Position numbers and translations under genes: made by a program. A DNA stretch of 64,000 nucleotides from the NCBI GenBank assembly GCA_003577305.1, contig QEVL01000007.1, positions 62,001-126,000 of the forward strand, written 5' to 3'. The DNA is from Burkholderiales bacterium (GTDB lineage Bacteria; Pseudomonadota; Gammaproteobacteria; Burkholderiales; Burkholderiaceae_E). This document shows positions 27,361-36,234 of this stretch, piece by piece. Under the pieces are notes generated by a model, which did not search any database, had not been told where the DNA came from, and saw nothing but the letters and a program-made list of their open reading frames with translations. The stretch's first letter is position 1. Every line of letters starts with the position of its first letter.

Positions 27361-27876
27361 ATGACGAGAGCGACCCGAGCCGCGCCGGGCGATGCGCTGA
27401 CACATTTCGACGCTGCAGGGAACGCCCGCATGGTCGACGTCGCCGACAAGACGGTCACGCATCGCGTGGCGGTGGCGCGCGGCACGATCCGCATGCTGCC
27501 CGCGACGCTGGCGCTGGTGCGCGAGGGCACCGCGAAGAAGGGCGACGTGATCGGCGTGGCGCGCATCGCGGCGATCCAGGGCGCCAAGCGCACCGCCGAC
27601 CTCGTTCCGCTGTGCCACCCGCTGCCGATCACCCGGGTTGCGGTCGACTTCGACGTCGACGAAGCGGCCAGCGCGGTGCACTGCACCGCCACGGTCGAGT
27701 GCGACGGCAAGACCGGCGTCGAGATGGAAGCGCTCACTGCAGTGCAGATCGGCCTGCTCACCGTCTACGACATGTGCAAGGCGGTCGATCGCGGCATGGT
27801 GATCGGCAACGTGCGACTGCTGGAGAAACACGGTGGCAAGAGCGGCAGCTACGTGGCGCCGGCAGGTTCGCCCTGA
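27361..27876 (+). CDS. moaC: Cyclic pyranopterin monophosphate synthase MoaC
   Basis: MoaC (171 residues; E. coli 161) turns the MoaA product into cyclic pyranopterin phosphate in molybdenum cofactor synthesis. Diagnostic segments: ARMVDVADK (22-30), [10 protein letters not shown] near 84, [30 protein letters not shown] near 114-143 (described by position) and the final [15 protein letters not shown]. It is divergent from bepA and is the only Mo-cofactor gene in the window. Confidence 0.96.
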   Translation: MTRATRAAPGDALTHFDAAGNARMVDVADKTVTHRVAVARGTIRMLPATLALVREGTAKKGDVIGVARIAAIQGAKRTADLVPLCHPLPITRVAVDFDVDEAASAVHCTATVECDGKTGVEMEALTAVQIGLLTVYDMCKAVDRGMVIGNVRLLEKHGGKSGSYVAPAGSP

Positions 27877-28231
27877 CGCCCGCGACCGGGCGGCGGGCGA
27901 CGCGCGGGCCGCATGGCGCCGCGCGGTGCCGCTGGCAACCTTGTCCGCTTGCGTCGCGCTCGCCCTGGGCGCCTGCGCGAGCACTGCGGTGCTGCAGGGC
28001 CGCGGCTACCACGGCAACGAATACAGTCTCGAAACACGCGGCACCGACCCGCAGCAGCGCACCCGCCAGGCGCTGCGCGAAGCCGAAGCGTTCTGCGCAT
28101 CGCGAGGATTCGCGGTCGTGCCGGGCAGCGCGATCCACGGCATCGCGAAGACCACGCTGACCTTCCAGTGCGCCGAGGAGCGCACGATCGGCAGCGGCGC
28201 CGCCCGGCCCGTGCCGGCCCATGATCAATGA
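27833..28231 (+). CDS. Small predicted lipoprotein, unrecognised
   Basis: The frame encodes a hydrophobic segment ending in the lipobox LGAC ([14 protein letters not shown]), then about 80 residues with a C-terminal [10 protein letters not shown] ... TLTFQC pattern that may hold a disulfide. This suggests an outer-membrane or periplasmic lipoprotein with a small alpha/beta domain. The start is uncertain: GTG 27833 overlaps the end of moaC by 44 bases and gives a basic n-region (AAWRRAVP), whereas GTG 27926 leaves no basic residues. I do not recognise the family. Confidence 0.6.
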   Translation: MARAAATWRRQVRPDARDRAAGDARAAWRRAVPLATLSACVALALGACASTAVLQGRGYHGNEYSLETRGTDPQQRTRQALREAEAFCASRGFAVVPGSAIHGIAKTTLTFQCAEERTIGSGAARPVPAHDQ

Positions 28232-28248
28232 GAGGGAGCCCGCCGGCC

Positions 28249-29034
28249 ATGGACGACTATCAGGACATCCTCTACGAAGTGCGCAGCGGCGCGGCCTGGA
28301 TCACGATCAACCGCCCCGACAAGCTGAACGCGTTTCGCGGCCGCACCTGCGACGAACTGATCCACGCGATCAACCGCGCCGGCTACGATCGCGCGATCGG
28401 CGCGATCGTGCTCGCCGGCGCCGGCGACCGGGCCTTCTGCACCGGCGGCGACCAGTCGGCGCACGAGGGCCGGTACGACGGCCGGGGCACGATCGGCCTG
28501 CCGATCGAGGAACTGCACGCCGCGATCCGCGACGTGCCCAAGCCGGTGATCGCGCGCGTTCAGGGCTACGCGATCGGCGGCGGCAACGTGCTGTGCACGA
28601 TCTGCGACTTCACGATCGCCTCCGAGAAGGCGGTGTTCGGCCAGGTGGGCCCGAAAGTGGGCTCGGTCGATCCAGGCTACGGCACTGCTTACCTGGCGCG
28701 CGTGGTCGGCGAGAAGAAGGCGCGCGAAATCTGGTACCTGTGCCGACGCTACCCGGCGGCCGAGGCGCTGGCGATGGGCCTGGTCAACGCGGTGGTGCCG
28801 CACGAGCAGCTCGACGCCGAAGTACAGAAGTGGTGCGACGAGATCATGGAGAAGAGCCCGACCGCGATCGCGATCGCCAAGCGCTCGTTCAACATGGACA
28901 CCGCGCACCAGGCCGGCATCGCCGGCATGGGCATGTACGCGCTCAAGCTCTACTACGACACCGAGGAGTCGCGCGAAGGCACGCAGGCGTTCCTCGGGAA
29001 GCGCAAGCCGCAGTTCAGGAAGTTCGCGAAGTAG
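28249..29034 (+). CDS. badI: 2-ketocyclohexanecarboxyl-CoA hydrolase-like enzyme of the crotonase family
   Basis: The 261-residue protein very closely resembles BadI of Rhodopseudomonas palustris as I recall it: INRPDKLNAFRGRTCDELI near 17-35, AGAGDRAFCTGGDQS near 60-74, VGPKVGSVDPGYGTAYLARV near 133 and KRSFNMDTAHQAGIAGMGMY near 212 (MenB-like crotonase subgroup). BadI opens the ring of 2-ketocyclohexane-1-carboxyl-CoA to pimelyl-CoA in anaerobic benzoate and cyclohexanecarboxylate breakdown. ATG 28249 follows AGAGGGAG at good spacing; an ATG at 28228 overlaps that site. No other bad genes flank it, so it stands alone. Alternative: another ring-cleaving or dihydroxynaphthoate synthase-like crotonase. 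Confidence 0.8.
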   Translation: MDDYQDILYEVRSGAAWITINRPDKLNAFRGRTCDELIHAINRAGYDRAIGAIVLAGAGDRAFCTGGDQSAHEGRYDGRGTIGLPIEELHAAIRDVPKPVIARVQGYAIGGGNVLCTICDFTIASEKAVFGQVGPKVGSVDPGYGTAYLARVVGEKKAREIWYLCRRYPAAEALAMGLVNAVVPHEQLDAEVQKWCDEIMEKSPTAIAIAKRSFNMDTAHQAGIAGMGMYALKLYYDTEESREGTQAFLGKRKPQFRKFAK

Positions 29035-29052
29035 CGGCGCCGGCGAACGCGC

Positions 29053-30861
29053 TCAGACGCGGTAGCCGACGTTCGCATCGATGTCCCGGCGCTCGACGAC
29101 CCCGAAGACTTCGCCGACCCGCGCGGTCTCGCCGCTGCAGACGAGCGCGAGCCGGGCTCCGGCGGCGTCGAGGCGGCGCAGGGTCTCGCCGAGCGTCGCA
29201 TGCGGCGACACGGTCGCGAAGGGCCGCGACTCGCGCTGCGCCGCCTCGGCGAGGCCGGCAGTTTCGCCTGAATCGACCGCACTCCGCGCTTCGGCGCGGT
29301 CACGGCTGCGGCCGTCGTGGGCTGCGGCCGGCGACTGCAGTACCGCACCGATGGCGTCGCCGTCGGCGACCAGCAGCCAGTCGGGAGCCGTGGCGAGCGC
29401 CTGTTCCCACTGCGCAGGCGAGGCCGCGCGGTCGACGATCGCGAAGCGCCGGTTCATTGCCGCAGCGACCCCGGTGCGGTCGAGCAGCGCAGCGACCGGG
29501 TCGAAGCGGTAGTCGATTCCGCGCCCGCGCAGGATCGCGACGAAGATCGGGTCCTGCCCGAACACCGAACGGGCCACGAGCAGTGCCGGAATGACGGCGG
29601 CCATTCCGGGCAGCAGTACCCTGGCGCTGCCGGTCAGCTCGAGGATCGCCATCAGCGCAGCCAACGGCGCCTGCAGGCTCGCGCCCATCATCGCGGCCAC
29701 GCCGAGCATCGCGTAGAAGCCGCTCGCTGCGGCGCTGCCGGGCACCAGCGACCCGCCGACGATGCCGATCGCCCCGCCCGCCGCCGCACCCATCACGACC
29801 ATCGGCCCGATGAGGCCTCCAGGCAGGCCGAGCCCGCCGCACGCGACCGTCGCAGCCAGCTTCAGCAGCGCGATCGCCACCAGCGCCGACAGCGCGATCT
29901 CCCCGAGCAGCGCCAGCTGCACGGTGTCGTAACCCAGTCCCATCACCTGCGGCACGCCCAGCGCACACAGGCCCGTGCACGCGCCGGCCAGCGTCGTGCG
30001 CAACCAGAGCGGGAACTCGCGCGAACGCCGGTCGAGCTGGCGCGTGCCGGCCACGTAGGCCGCGGCCAGCGCACCGACGACGAGCCCGAGCAGCACGATC
30101 CAGGGCAGTTCCAGCAGCGAGGGCTGTCGCATCTCCGGAACCGTGAACGCCGGGTCGGCGCCGTAGACCAGCCAGCTCAGCGCCGTCGCGCTGACCGCGG
30201 CGAGGATCACCGGCGCGAAGCCGACCAGCGTGTACTCGAGCATCACGACTTCCATCGCGAACACCACGCCGGCGATCGGCGTGTTGAACGAAGCGGCGAT
30301 CGCGCCGGCCACGCCGCAGGCGACCAGCGTGCGAATGCTGTTGTTGGGCAGGCGCAGCCATTGCCCGAGCAGGCTCGCACTCGCCGCGCCGACGTGGATC
30401 ACCGGTCCTTCGCGGCCGACCGAGTGCCCGCAGACGATCGAGACTGCACCGCCGACGAACTGCATCACCGCGTTGCGCCAGGGCATGCGCCCGGCGTGGC
30501 TGGCCAGCTGCGCCATCACGTGCCCGGGGCCGACCTGCCGTGCGCCGATCGGCGCGAGCCGGAACATCAGCCCGAGCAACAGCCCTCCGCCGACCGGCAG
30601 CGCGAGCCGCCACTCCCAGGGCAGCGCCTCGAAGTTCTCGGCGTCGTCCATCAGCCCGGCCACGACCAGCGTCTGCTCGGTGACCAGCCGGAACGCGACG
30701 ATCACGACGCCGACGACCAGCCCCGCGACGACCCCGATCGCCGACAGCGCGACGAGCGCGTCGGCATGCGCGAGGTCGTGGCGCAGTCGCGCCAGCACGA
30801 CCCGGGGTCCGGCGAAGGCCACCCTTCGCGATGCGGCCGGACGCGGTTCGCCGCCGCTCAC
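29053..30861 (-). CDS. ClC family chloride channel/exchanger with C-terminal CBS region
   Basis: The 602-residue membrane protein has the ClC anion-pathway motifs: GHSVGREGPVIHVG with the gating Glu at about residue 152, the early GPGHVM in place of the usual GSGIP, and GLPGGLIGPMVVMGAAAG near 350. Two CBS-like modules form the cytoplasmic C-terminus (ATLGETLRRLDAAGARLALV). It moves chloride or similar anions across the inner membrane, either as a channel or in exchange for protons. GTG 30861 overlaps the DUF3147 stop codon (GTGA). It is convergent with badI. Confidence 0.92.
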   Translation of the reverse strand: MSGGEPRPAASRRVAFAGPRVVLARLRHDLAHADALVALSAIGVVAGLVVGVVIVAFRLVTEQTLVVAGLMDDAENFEALPWEWRLALPVGGGLLLGLMFRLAPIGARQVGPGHVMAQLASHAGRMPWRNAVMQFVGGAVSIVCGHSVGREGPVIHVGAASASLLGQWLRLPNNSIRTLVACGVAGAIAASFNTPIAGVVFAMEVVMLEYTLVGFAPVILAAVSATALSWLVYGADPAFTVPEMRQPSLLELPWIVLLGLVVGALAAAYVAGTRQLDRRSREFPLWLRTTLAGACTGLCALGVPQVMGLGYDTVQLALLGEIALSALVAIALLKLAATVACGGLGLPGGLIGPMVVMGAAAGGAIGIVGGSLVPGSAAASGFYAMLGVAAMMGASLQAPLAALMAILELTGSARVLLPGMAAVIPALLVARSVFGQDPIFVAILRGRGIDYRFDPVAALLDRTGVAAAMNRRFAIVDRAASPAQWEQALATAPDWLLVADGDAIGAVLQSPAAAHDGRSRDRAEARSAVDSGETAGLAEAAQRESRPFATVSPHATLGETLRRLDAAGARLALVCSGETARVGEVFGVVERRDIDANVGYRV

Positions 30862-31208
30862 GGCAATTCGATCCCGAAGCGGCGCACGATCGGTGCGAAC
30901 AGGACGAAACTCGCGATCGTGACGAGTACGCAAGCCGCCGGCGCGGGCCAGAATCCGATGCGCGGCAGCAGCGCGGGGAATGCGAGGAACACCGGCAGCG
31001 TGGGCACCACGAACCGGAAGGTGTACCAGGCGAGGTCGGCGATCTTCTGCGGCGGCGGCTCCTCCAGGCGAAGCCGGTTCGGCGCCAGCAGGCTCGCCAG
31101 CGGCAGCGCGCCCACCAGCGCGCCGAGCCGGCCGCTGCGGCGCGCGAACCCGGAAACGAGCACCACGACCGCAGCAGTTGCGAAGTACTTCGTGACGGGC
31201 CAGGCCAC
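30858..31208 (-). CDS. DUF3147-type small membrane protein
   Basis: A 116-residue protein with about four hydrophobic helices. VTKYFATAAVVVLVSGFARRSGRLGALVGALPLASLLA (positions 5-42) resembles the DUF3147 family, of unknown function. GTG 31208 follows GGAGGGG by five bases. It overlaps the ClC gene by four bases, so the two are translationally coupled. Confidence 0.65.
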   Translation of the reverse strand: MAWPVTKYFATAAVVVLVSGFARRSGRLGALVGALPLASLLAPNRLRLEEPPPQKIADLAWYTFRFVVPTLPVFLAFPALLPRIGFWPAPAACVLVTIASFVLFAPIVRRFGIELP

Positions 31209-31334
31209 GGTGCCCCTCCATTCGACCGCCGATGATCCCCGCTCATGCTACCGTCGCGCTCGGCCGTCCGCGACATCCTCCGGCCGGCACGCCTGCCGGC
31301 GCGCCCGCCTGCCGGCCCGCATGTTCCGCCACCG

Positions 31335-32111
31335 ATGCTGCTGCTGAAACTCGCCCTCGTCCCGGCCTCGATCCTGCTCGCCTCGCTGGCCGCGCGCCGC
31401 TTCGGTCATGCGATCTCAGGCGTGCTATCGGGCCTGCCGCTGATCGCCGCGCCGGTGATCGGCGGCCTGCTGATCGACCACGGCGCGACGAGCGTCGCGG
31501 CGATCGGCAGCGCGACGCTGGCCAGCGTGCCCGCGGCGATCGCGCACATCGTGGCGTTCTCGTGGCTGTCGCGCCGTCTGCCCTGGTGGGCGTGCCTGGC
31601 GGGTGCCGCGCTGGCCTTCGCGGCGATCGGCTGGGTCGTCACTGCGCCGGCATGGCCGGCGCCGACGCTGACGGGCATCGCTGCGCCGTTCGTGGCCCTG
31701 GCGATCATGCCGAGGGTGCCGCCGCTGGCCGGCGGCGTGCCGGTGCCGCGCGGCGAGATCGCGATGCGCGTTGCGGCCGCGGTGACGCTGGCGGCCGTGA
31801 TCCTGCTGGGCGCCGACACGCTGCCGGCGCGCGTGAGCGGGCTGCTGCTCGCGTTTCCGATCACCGGCAGCATCCTGCCCAGCTTCACGCTGCCGGTCTA
31901 CGGCCGCTGCGCGACGATCAGCCTGTTGCGCGGCTTTGCCAACGGCCTGATCGGCTTCACCGCGTTCTTCTTCGCGCTCGTCACGCTGCTGGGCCGCTGC
32001 GAGTCGAAAGCCGCGGCGTTCTTCGCCGCGCTGGCTGCGGCCGCGTTCGCCGCCTGGCTGGTGCACCGCTTGCGCAGCGCGGCCGCACGCCGCCTGATGC
32101 GCACTACCTGA
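31335..32111 (+). CDS. Polytopic membrane protein, unrecognised
   Basis: The frame encodes eight or nine hydrophobic helices in 258 residues, with small charged loops (ARRFGH, SRRLPWW, MRTT end). It could be a transporter-like or permease-like protein, but I see no family motif. The frame stays open to an ATG at 31245; that 30-residue extension is Pro/Arg-rich and not membrane-like, so I prefer ATG 31335. Neither start has a clear ribosome site. It is divergent from DUF3147 and convergent with mgtE. Confidence 0.65.
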   Translation: MLLLKLALVPASILLASLAARRFGHAISGVLSGLPLIAAPVIGGLLIDHGATSVAAIGSATLASVPAAIAHIVAFSWLSRRLPWWACLAGAALAFAAIGWVVTAPAWPAPTLTGIAAPFVALAIMPRVPPLAGGVPVPRGEIAMRVAAAVTLAAVILLGADTLPARVSGLLLAFPITGSILPSFTLPVYGRCATISLLRGFANGLIGFTAFFFALVTLLGRCESKAAAFFAALAAAAFAAWLVHRLRSAAARRLMRTT

Positions 32112-32177
32112 GGCGCACCACCCTGGACGCGCCGCCTGGTCGCCGCTGCCACCGGGGAAGGCGGCCGGGAACGCGGC

Positions 32178-33701
32178 TCAGCGAAACAGCAGCGTCGCCA
32201 GCCCCAGGAAGATCAGGAACCCCATGCTGTCGGTGCTGAAGGTGAGCAGCACCGAGGATCCGATCGCCGGATCCCGGCCGAAGCGCTCGAGCACCATCGG
32301 CACGGCCAGCGCGATCAGCGCCCCGACCAGCAGGTTGAGCACCATCGCCATCGTCATCGTCAGGCCGAGCAGCACGCCGTACGGCGTGTCGCGGTAGAGC
32401 AGCCAGGCGACCAGCCCCGCGACGCCGCCCCATACCAGCCCGTTGAGCGCCGCGATCGCGAGCTCCTTCAGCAGCAGCCGGCGCGCGTTGGCGGTCGTCA
32501 CCTGCCCCAGCGCCAGCGAGCGGATGATCAGCGTCATCGTCTGGTTACCCGAGTTGCCCGCGATGCCGGCGACGATCGGCATCAGCGTGGCGAGCGCCAC
32601 CACGCGCTCGATCGTGCCGTCGAAGGCGCTGATCACGCGCGACGCGAAGAACGCGGTGCACAGGTTCAGCGCCAGCCACAGCCAGCGGTTCTTGGCCGAA
32701 GCCCAGACCCCCGCGAACAGGTCTTCCTCCTCGCGCAGGCCGGCCTTGGCGAGCACCTCCGACTCGCCTTCCTCGCGGATCAGGTCGAGCACCTCGGCCA
32801 CGGTGACGCGGCCGATGACCCGGTTGCGCGGATCGACCACCGGCGCCGAGACCAGGTCGTAGCGCTCGAACGCGTGCGCCGCCTCGCTGGCATCTTCCAG
32901 CGGCTGCAACGTGAGCAGGTCGCGGCGCATCACGTCTTCGACCAGCACCTCGGGCTGGTTGATCAGCAGCCGGTCGAGCGGCAGCGCGCCGACCAGCTCG
33001 CCGCGCTCGTCGACCACGTAGACCTGGTCGGTGTGGTCCGGCAGTTCCTCGAGTCCGCGCAGCTCGCGCAGCACCATGTCGAGCGTGTACCCGCGCTGCA
33101 CGGTGATCGCCTCGAAGTCCATCAGCTCGCCGACCGAGCCCTCGGGGAACGACATCGACGCGCGCAGCTGCTCGCGCTCTTCCTGCGACAGCCCGCGGCG
33201 GACCTCCTCGACGACGTCGGTCGGCAGGTCGGGCGCGAGCTCGGCGATCTCGTCGGCATCGAGCGTCTCGACCGCGTCGACCAGCTCCTCGCGATCCATG
33301 GAGCGGATCAGCGACTCGCGCACCGACTCCGAGACCTCGAGCAGGATCTCGCCGTCGCGCTCGGCCTTGACGAGGTCCCAGACGATCATCCGCTGCTCGA
33401 ACGGCAGCGCCTCGAGAACGAACGCGACGTCGGCCGGATGCAGCTCGTCGAGCCGCGCGCGCAGGTCGTCGAGCAGCTGACGCTCCTGCGGCGCTTCGGG
33501 CACCTCGGCATGCTCCCCGGCCTCGGCCGGGCGCTGTCGCGCCGCCACATCCAGCGCCAGATCGTGGCGCCTGAGCAGTTCCTGGACGGCGGCGAGCGCG
33601 CGCGACGCCTGCTCGGGATCGCGCGGCTGCGCAATGGCCAGCGCTTCGTCGGGGCGTTCTTCGGCTTGTTCAGCCCGGAAGTCGGCGTCTTGGTCGGCCA
33701 T
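32178..33701 (-). CDS. mgtE: Magnesium transporter MgtE
   Basis: The 507-residue protein has the MgtE order: an N-terminal acidic superhelical domain (about 70-190), two CBS domains (about 195-320) that sense Mg2+, and five membrane helices (about 345-507). The pore signature region is MPIVAGIAGNSGNQTMTLIIRSLA, near residue 377. The first 65 residues are an unusually long Ala/Glu/Arg-rich extension. It follows mtgA by 11 bases and ends the leftward run from mpl. Confidence 0.95.
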   Translation of the reverse strand: MADQDADFRAEQAEERPDEALAIAQPRDPEQASRALAAVQELLRRHDLALDVAARQRPAEAGEHAEVPEAPQERQLLDDLRARLDELHPADVAFVLEALPFEQRMIVWDLVKAERDGEILLEVSESVRESLIRSMDREELVDAVETLDADEIAELAPDLPTDVVEEVRRGLSQEEREQLRASMSFPEGSVGELMDFEAITVQRGYTLDMVLRELRGLEELPDHTDQVYVVDERGELVGALPLDRLLINQPEVLVEDVMRRDLLTLQPLEDASEAAHAFERYDLVSAPVVDPRNRVIGRVTVAEVLDLIREEGESEVLAKAGLREEEDLFAGVWASAKNRWLWLALNLCTAFFASRVISAFDGTIERVVALATLMPIVAGIAGNSGNQTMTLIIRSLALGQVTTANARRLLLKELAIAALNGLVWGGVAGLVAWLLYRDTPYGVLLGLTMTMAMVLNLLVGALIALAVPMVLERFGRDPAIGSSVLLTFSTDSMGFLIFLGLATLLFR

Positions 33702-33712
33702 GGATCGCGCAG

Positions 33713-34435
33713 TCAGGGAGGATCGACCGAACCCATCCAGCGGCCGACGATCGCGGTACGCCGGGCGAGCGCCGGCGATCCGCGGTTGACGTCATAGTAA
33801 CGCGGCCGCGGAAGCATCGCCGCCATCCGCGCGGCTTCCCGGGGCCCGAGCTGCAGCGCCGACACGCCGAAGTAGTGCCGCGCGGCAGCCTGCGCACCGA
33901 AGACGCCCACGCCCCACTCCGCGACGTTGAGGTAGAGCTCGAGGATGCGGCGCTTGGTCATCACCGTCTCGATCATGTAGGCGATCACCAGCTCCTGGCC
34001 CTTTCGCAGGTAGCTGCGTTCGCCCGACAGGAACAGGTTCTTCGCGAGCTGCATCGTGATCGTCGAGCCGCCGCGCACCACGCGCCCGCGCCGCCGGTTC
34101 TGCTCGTAGGCGCGCTCGATCGCATCCCAGTCGACGCCGTCGTGGGCGGTGAAGTTGGCGTCCTCGGCGGCAATCACCGCACGCTTCAGGTGCACCGAGA
34201 TCTGTCCGAAGTGCACCCACTGGTGGCGCAGCTGGCTGCGCGGATCGGCTTCGCGCAGGCGCACCAGCTCGCGCCTCATGAACGGCGTCTGTCCGGGGTC
34301 GAACCAGTTCCACCACAGCACGTGCGCGAAGAACCACAACTGCAGCGCCAGCAGCGCGGTCACCGCCAGCACGCTCGCCAGCGCGGCCACGCGCAGCACG
34401 CGCCGCCATCGCGACATCGATGTGCGTCGGGCCAT
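33713..34435 (-). CDS. mtgA: Monofunctional biosynthetic peptidoglycan transglycosylase
   Basis: The 240-residue GT51 enzyme polymerises lipid II into glycan strands at the outer face of the inner membrane. It has one N-terminal membrane helix (about 14-42), the catalytic EDANFTAHDG motif with Glu 91, GGSTITMQLAKNLFL near 121 and RKGQELVIAYMIE near 142. A later ATG at 34417 (MSRW) is possible. It lies eight bases after aroE in the conserved tonB-aroE-mtgA order. Confidence 0.95.
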   Translation of the reverse strand: MARRTSMSRWRRVLRVAALASVLAVTALLALQLWFFAHVLWWNWFDPGQTPFMRRELVRLREADPRSQLRHQWVHFGQISVHLKRAVIAAEDANFTAHDGVDWDAIERAYEQNRRRGRVVRGGSTITMQLAKNLFLSGERSYLRKGQELVIAYMIETVMTKRRILELYLNVAEWGVGVFGAQAAARHYFGVSALQLGPREAARMAAMLPRPRYYDVNRGSPALARRTAIVGRWMGSVDPP

Positions 34436-34443
34436 CGGCAGGC

Positions 34444-35298
34444 TCAGCCGGCTTCGGCCGCGAGCTCGGCGCGAAGCGCTTCGTAGACCGGGGCGGTGAG
34501 CGGCCTCACGCCGCGCCAGACGAGGAACGATTCGGCCGCCTGCTCGACCAGCATGCCGAGCCCGTCGCAGGCGCGCCGGCAACCGGCCGCCAGCGCCTGC
34601 GCGACGAAAGCGGTTTCGCGCGCCGCATAGAACATGTCGTAGGCGAGCACGGCGCCGGCCAGCAGCGCGTCGGCGATCGGCAGCCGATCGCCGGCGAGCC
34701 CTGCCGAGGTCGCGTTCACCACCAGGTCGTGACCGTCGCCGGCGTCGTCGAAGCCGCAGCCGCGCAGCCGGTCCGCCGCGGCCGCGGCACTCGCGCTCGT
34801 TCGCAGGAACTCGTCGACCAATTCGATCGCGCGCCCCGGCGTGCGATTGGCGATCGTCAGCCGGGCCACGCCCGCGTCGAGCAGCGGCCCGAGTACGCCG
34901 CGCGTGGCGCCGCCGGCGCCGAGGATCAGCACCGATCGCCCTGCCAGCGCCAGTTCGAGCCGGCCTTCGAGATCGCGCACCAGGCCCGCGCCGTCGGTAT
35001 TGTCGCCCCAGGCGCCTTCGCGATCGAAGCGCAGGGTGTTGACCGCGCCCGCAACCTGCGCGCGCTCGCTGCGCCGCGCCGCCCAGGCGAAAGCCTCGGG
35101 CTTGAAGGGCAGCGTCACGTTCAGGCCGCGTCCGCCGGCGTCGCGAAAGCGCTCGACCGCCTCGACGAAGCCATCGAGCGGCACGAGCAGGCGCCCGTAC
35201 TCGAGGTCTTCGCCGGTCTGCTTCGCGAAGCGCGCGTGGATCGACGGTGAGCGGCTGTGCGCGACCGGGTTGCCGATGACCGCGTAGCGATCGGTCAT
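34444..35298 (-). CDS. aroE: Shikimate dehydrogenase
   Basis: AroE (284 residues) reduces 3-dehydroshikimate to shikimate with NADPH. Catalytic Lys 66 lies in NVTLPFK and Asp 102 in GDNTDG; the NADP-binding loop GAGGATRG is at 127-134, with NRTPGRA after strand beta-B giving NADP preference. The start overlaps the tonB stop codon (ATGA). With aroG and aroQ, it is the third shikimate-pathway gene in the window. Confidence 0.96.
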   Translation of the reverse strand: MTDRYAVIGNPVAHSRSPSIHARFAKQTGEDLEYGRLLVPLDGFVEAVERFRDAGGRGLNVTLPFKPEAFAWAARRSERAQVAGAVNTLRFDREGAWGDNTDGAGLVRDLEGRLELALAGRSVLILGAGGATRGVLGPLLDAGVARLTIANRTPGRAIELVDEFLRTSASAAAAADRLRGCGFDDAGDGHDLVVNATSAGLAGDRLPIADALLAGAVLAYDMFYAARETAFVAQALAAGCRRACDGLGMLVEQAAESFLVWRGVRPLTAPVYEALRAELAAEAG

Positions 35299-36209
35299 CG
35301 CTGTACGGCCGCGGAGGGGCGCAGCGACGCGGTCTCGAGCGAGTCGTTGGTGAAGGTCCAGGTGCGCACGATCTGCAGGATGTCGCCCTCGCGCGCCATC
35401 TCGGGCGTGAAGCGCTCGTAGGGCGCGCCGGCATGGACGATCTGCCGGACCGCCCGGTTCAGCACCTCGAATTTCGACTTGCGGTTGACGATCACGTCGA
35501 CCACGTTGCCGTGCTTGTCGATCTCCACCGTGATGATCAGCGAGTCGTACATGCGCCCGCGCGCCTCGCGCGGATAGCGCTCGGTGCCCAGTTTCTCGAT
35601 GCGCGCGGCCCAGTCGTCGACGTAGCGCGCGTAGCTGACGCCGACCGCGTTCACGCCGTAGGTGAGTCGCTTCGGCCGCTTGTTGTAGTCGGAGATCTGC
35701 CGATCGATCTGCGCCTGCAGCCGGGCGATCACCGCATCCACGTCGCGGTCGTCGTCGCCGGAGGCGGCCGCGCGCGGCTCGTCGGAGCGCTCGCCCTCGC
35801 GCACCAGGGCCTGTGGCCCCCGAGCGAGCGCCAGCAGCTTGCGTTGTTGCGCCTCGAGTTCGGCCACGCGCCGCCGGCGCAGCACCAGGTCGTCGCCGTC
35901 GCGCGCCTGCAGTTCGGCCGGAAGCGGCGAGCGCGCCCGCCCCGTGTCGCGGTCGCCGCCGCCCTGCATGCTCGCCTGCGCCGCCACTTCGGGCCGCAGC
36001 GGCTTCGCGTCGGTGCGGGCGTTGAGCAGGATCACCTCGAGCTGCGGATCGATCGGAGCGAGCGCGAGCGGCGCCGGCGGCGCGAAGCGCAGCATGAGCG
36101 CGAGCGCGTGCAGCAGCACCGAGACGACGACCGCGAAAGTGAGCGGGTCGCGGCTCCACAGCGCGGAGGGCGACAGCCGGCGCGGCCAGTCGACCAGCAC
36201 GAGTCTCAT
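35295..36209 (-). CDS. tonB: TonB-like energy transducer
   Basis: A 304-residue protein with one N-terminal membrane helix (about 24-41), a charged and probably coiled middle (VAELEAQQRKLLALARG; DVDAVIARLQAQIDRQISDYNKRP) and a C-terminal TonB domain (about 215-290: RYPREARGRMYDSLIITVEI, GNVVDVIVNRKS). It couples the proton gradient to outer-membrane receptors. It lacks the Pro-rich Glu/Lys spacer of classic TonB, which is common for this rnb-linked copy in betaproteobacteria. No exbB/exbD is nearby. Confidence 0.88.
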   Translation of the reverse strand: MRLVLVDWPRRLSPSALWSRDPLTFAVVVSVLLHALALMLRFAPPAPLALAPIDPQLEVILLNARTDAKPLRPEVAAQASMQGGGDRDTGRARSPLPAELQARDGDDLVLRRRRVAELEAQQRKLLALARGPQALVREGERSDEPRAAASGDDDRDVDAVIARLQAQIDRQISDYNKRPKRLTYGVNAVGVSYARYVDDWAARIEKLGTERYPREARGRMYDSLIITVEIDKHGNVVDVIVNRKSKFEVLNRAVRQIVHAGAPYERFTPEMAREGDILQIVRTWTFTNDSLETASLRPSAAVQR

Positions 36210-36234
36210 GGGGCGTGCGCCTCGCGCTCGATCT

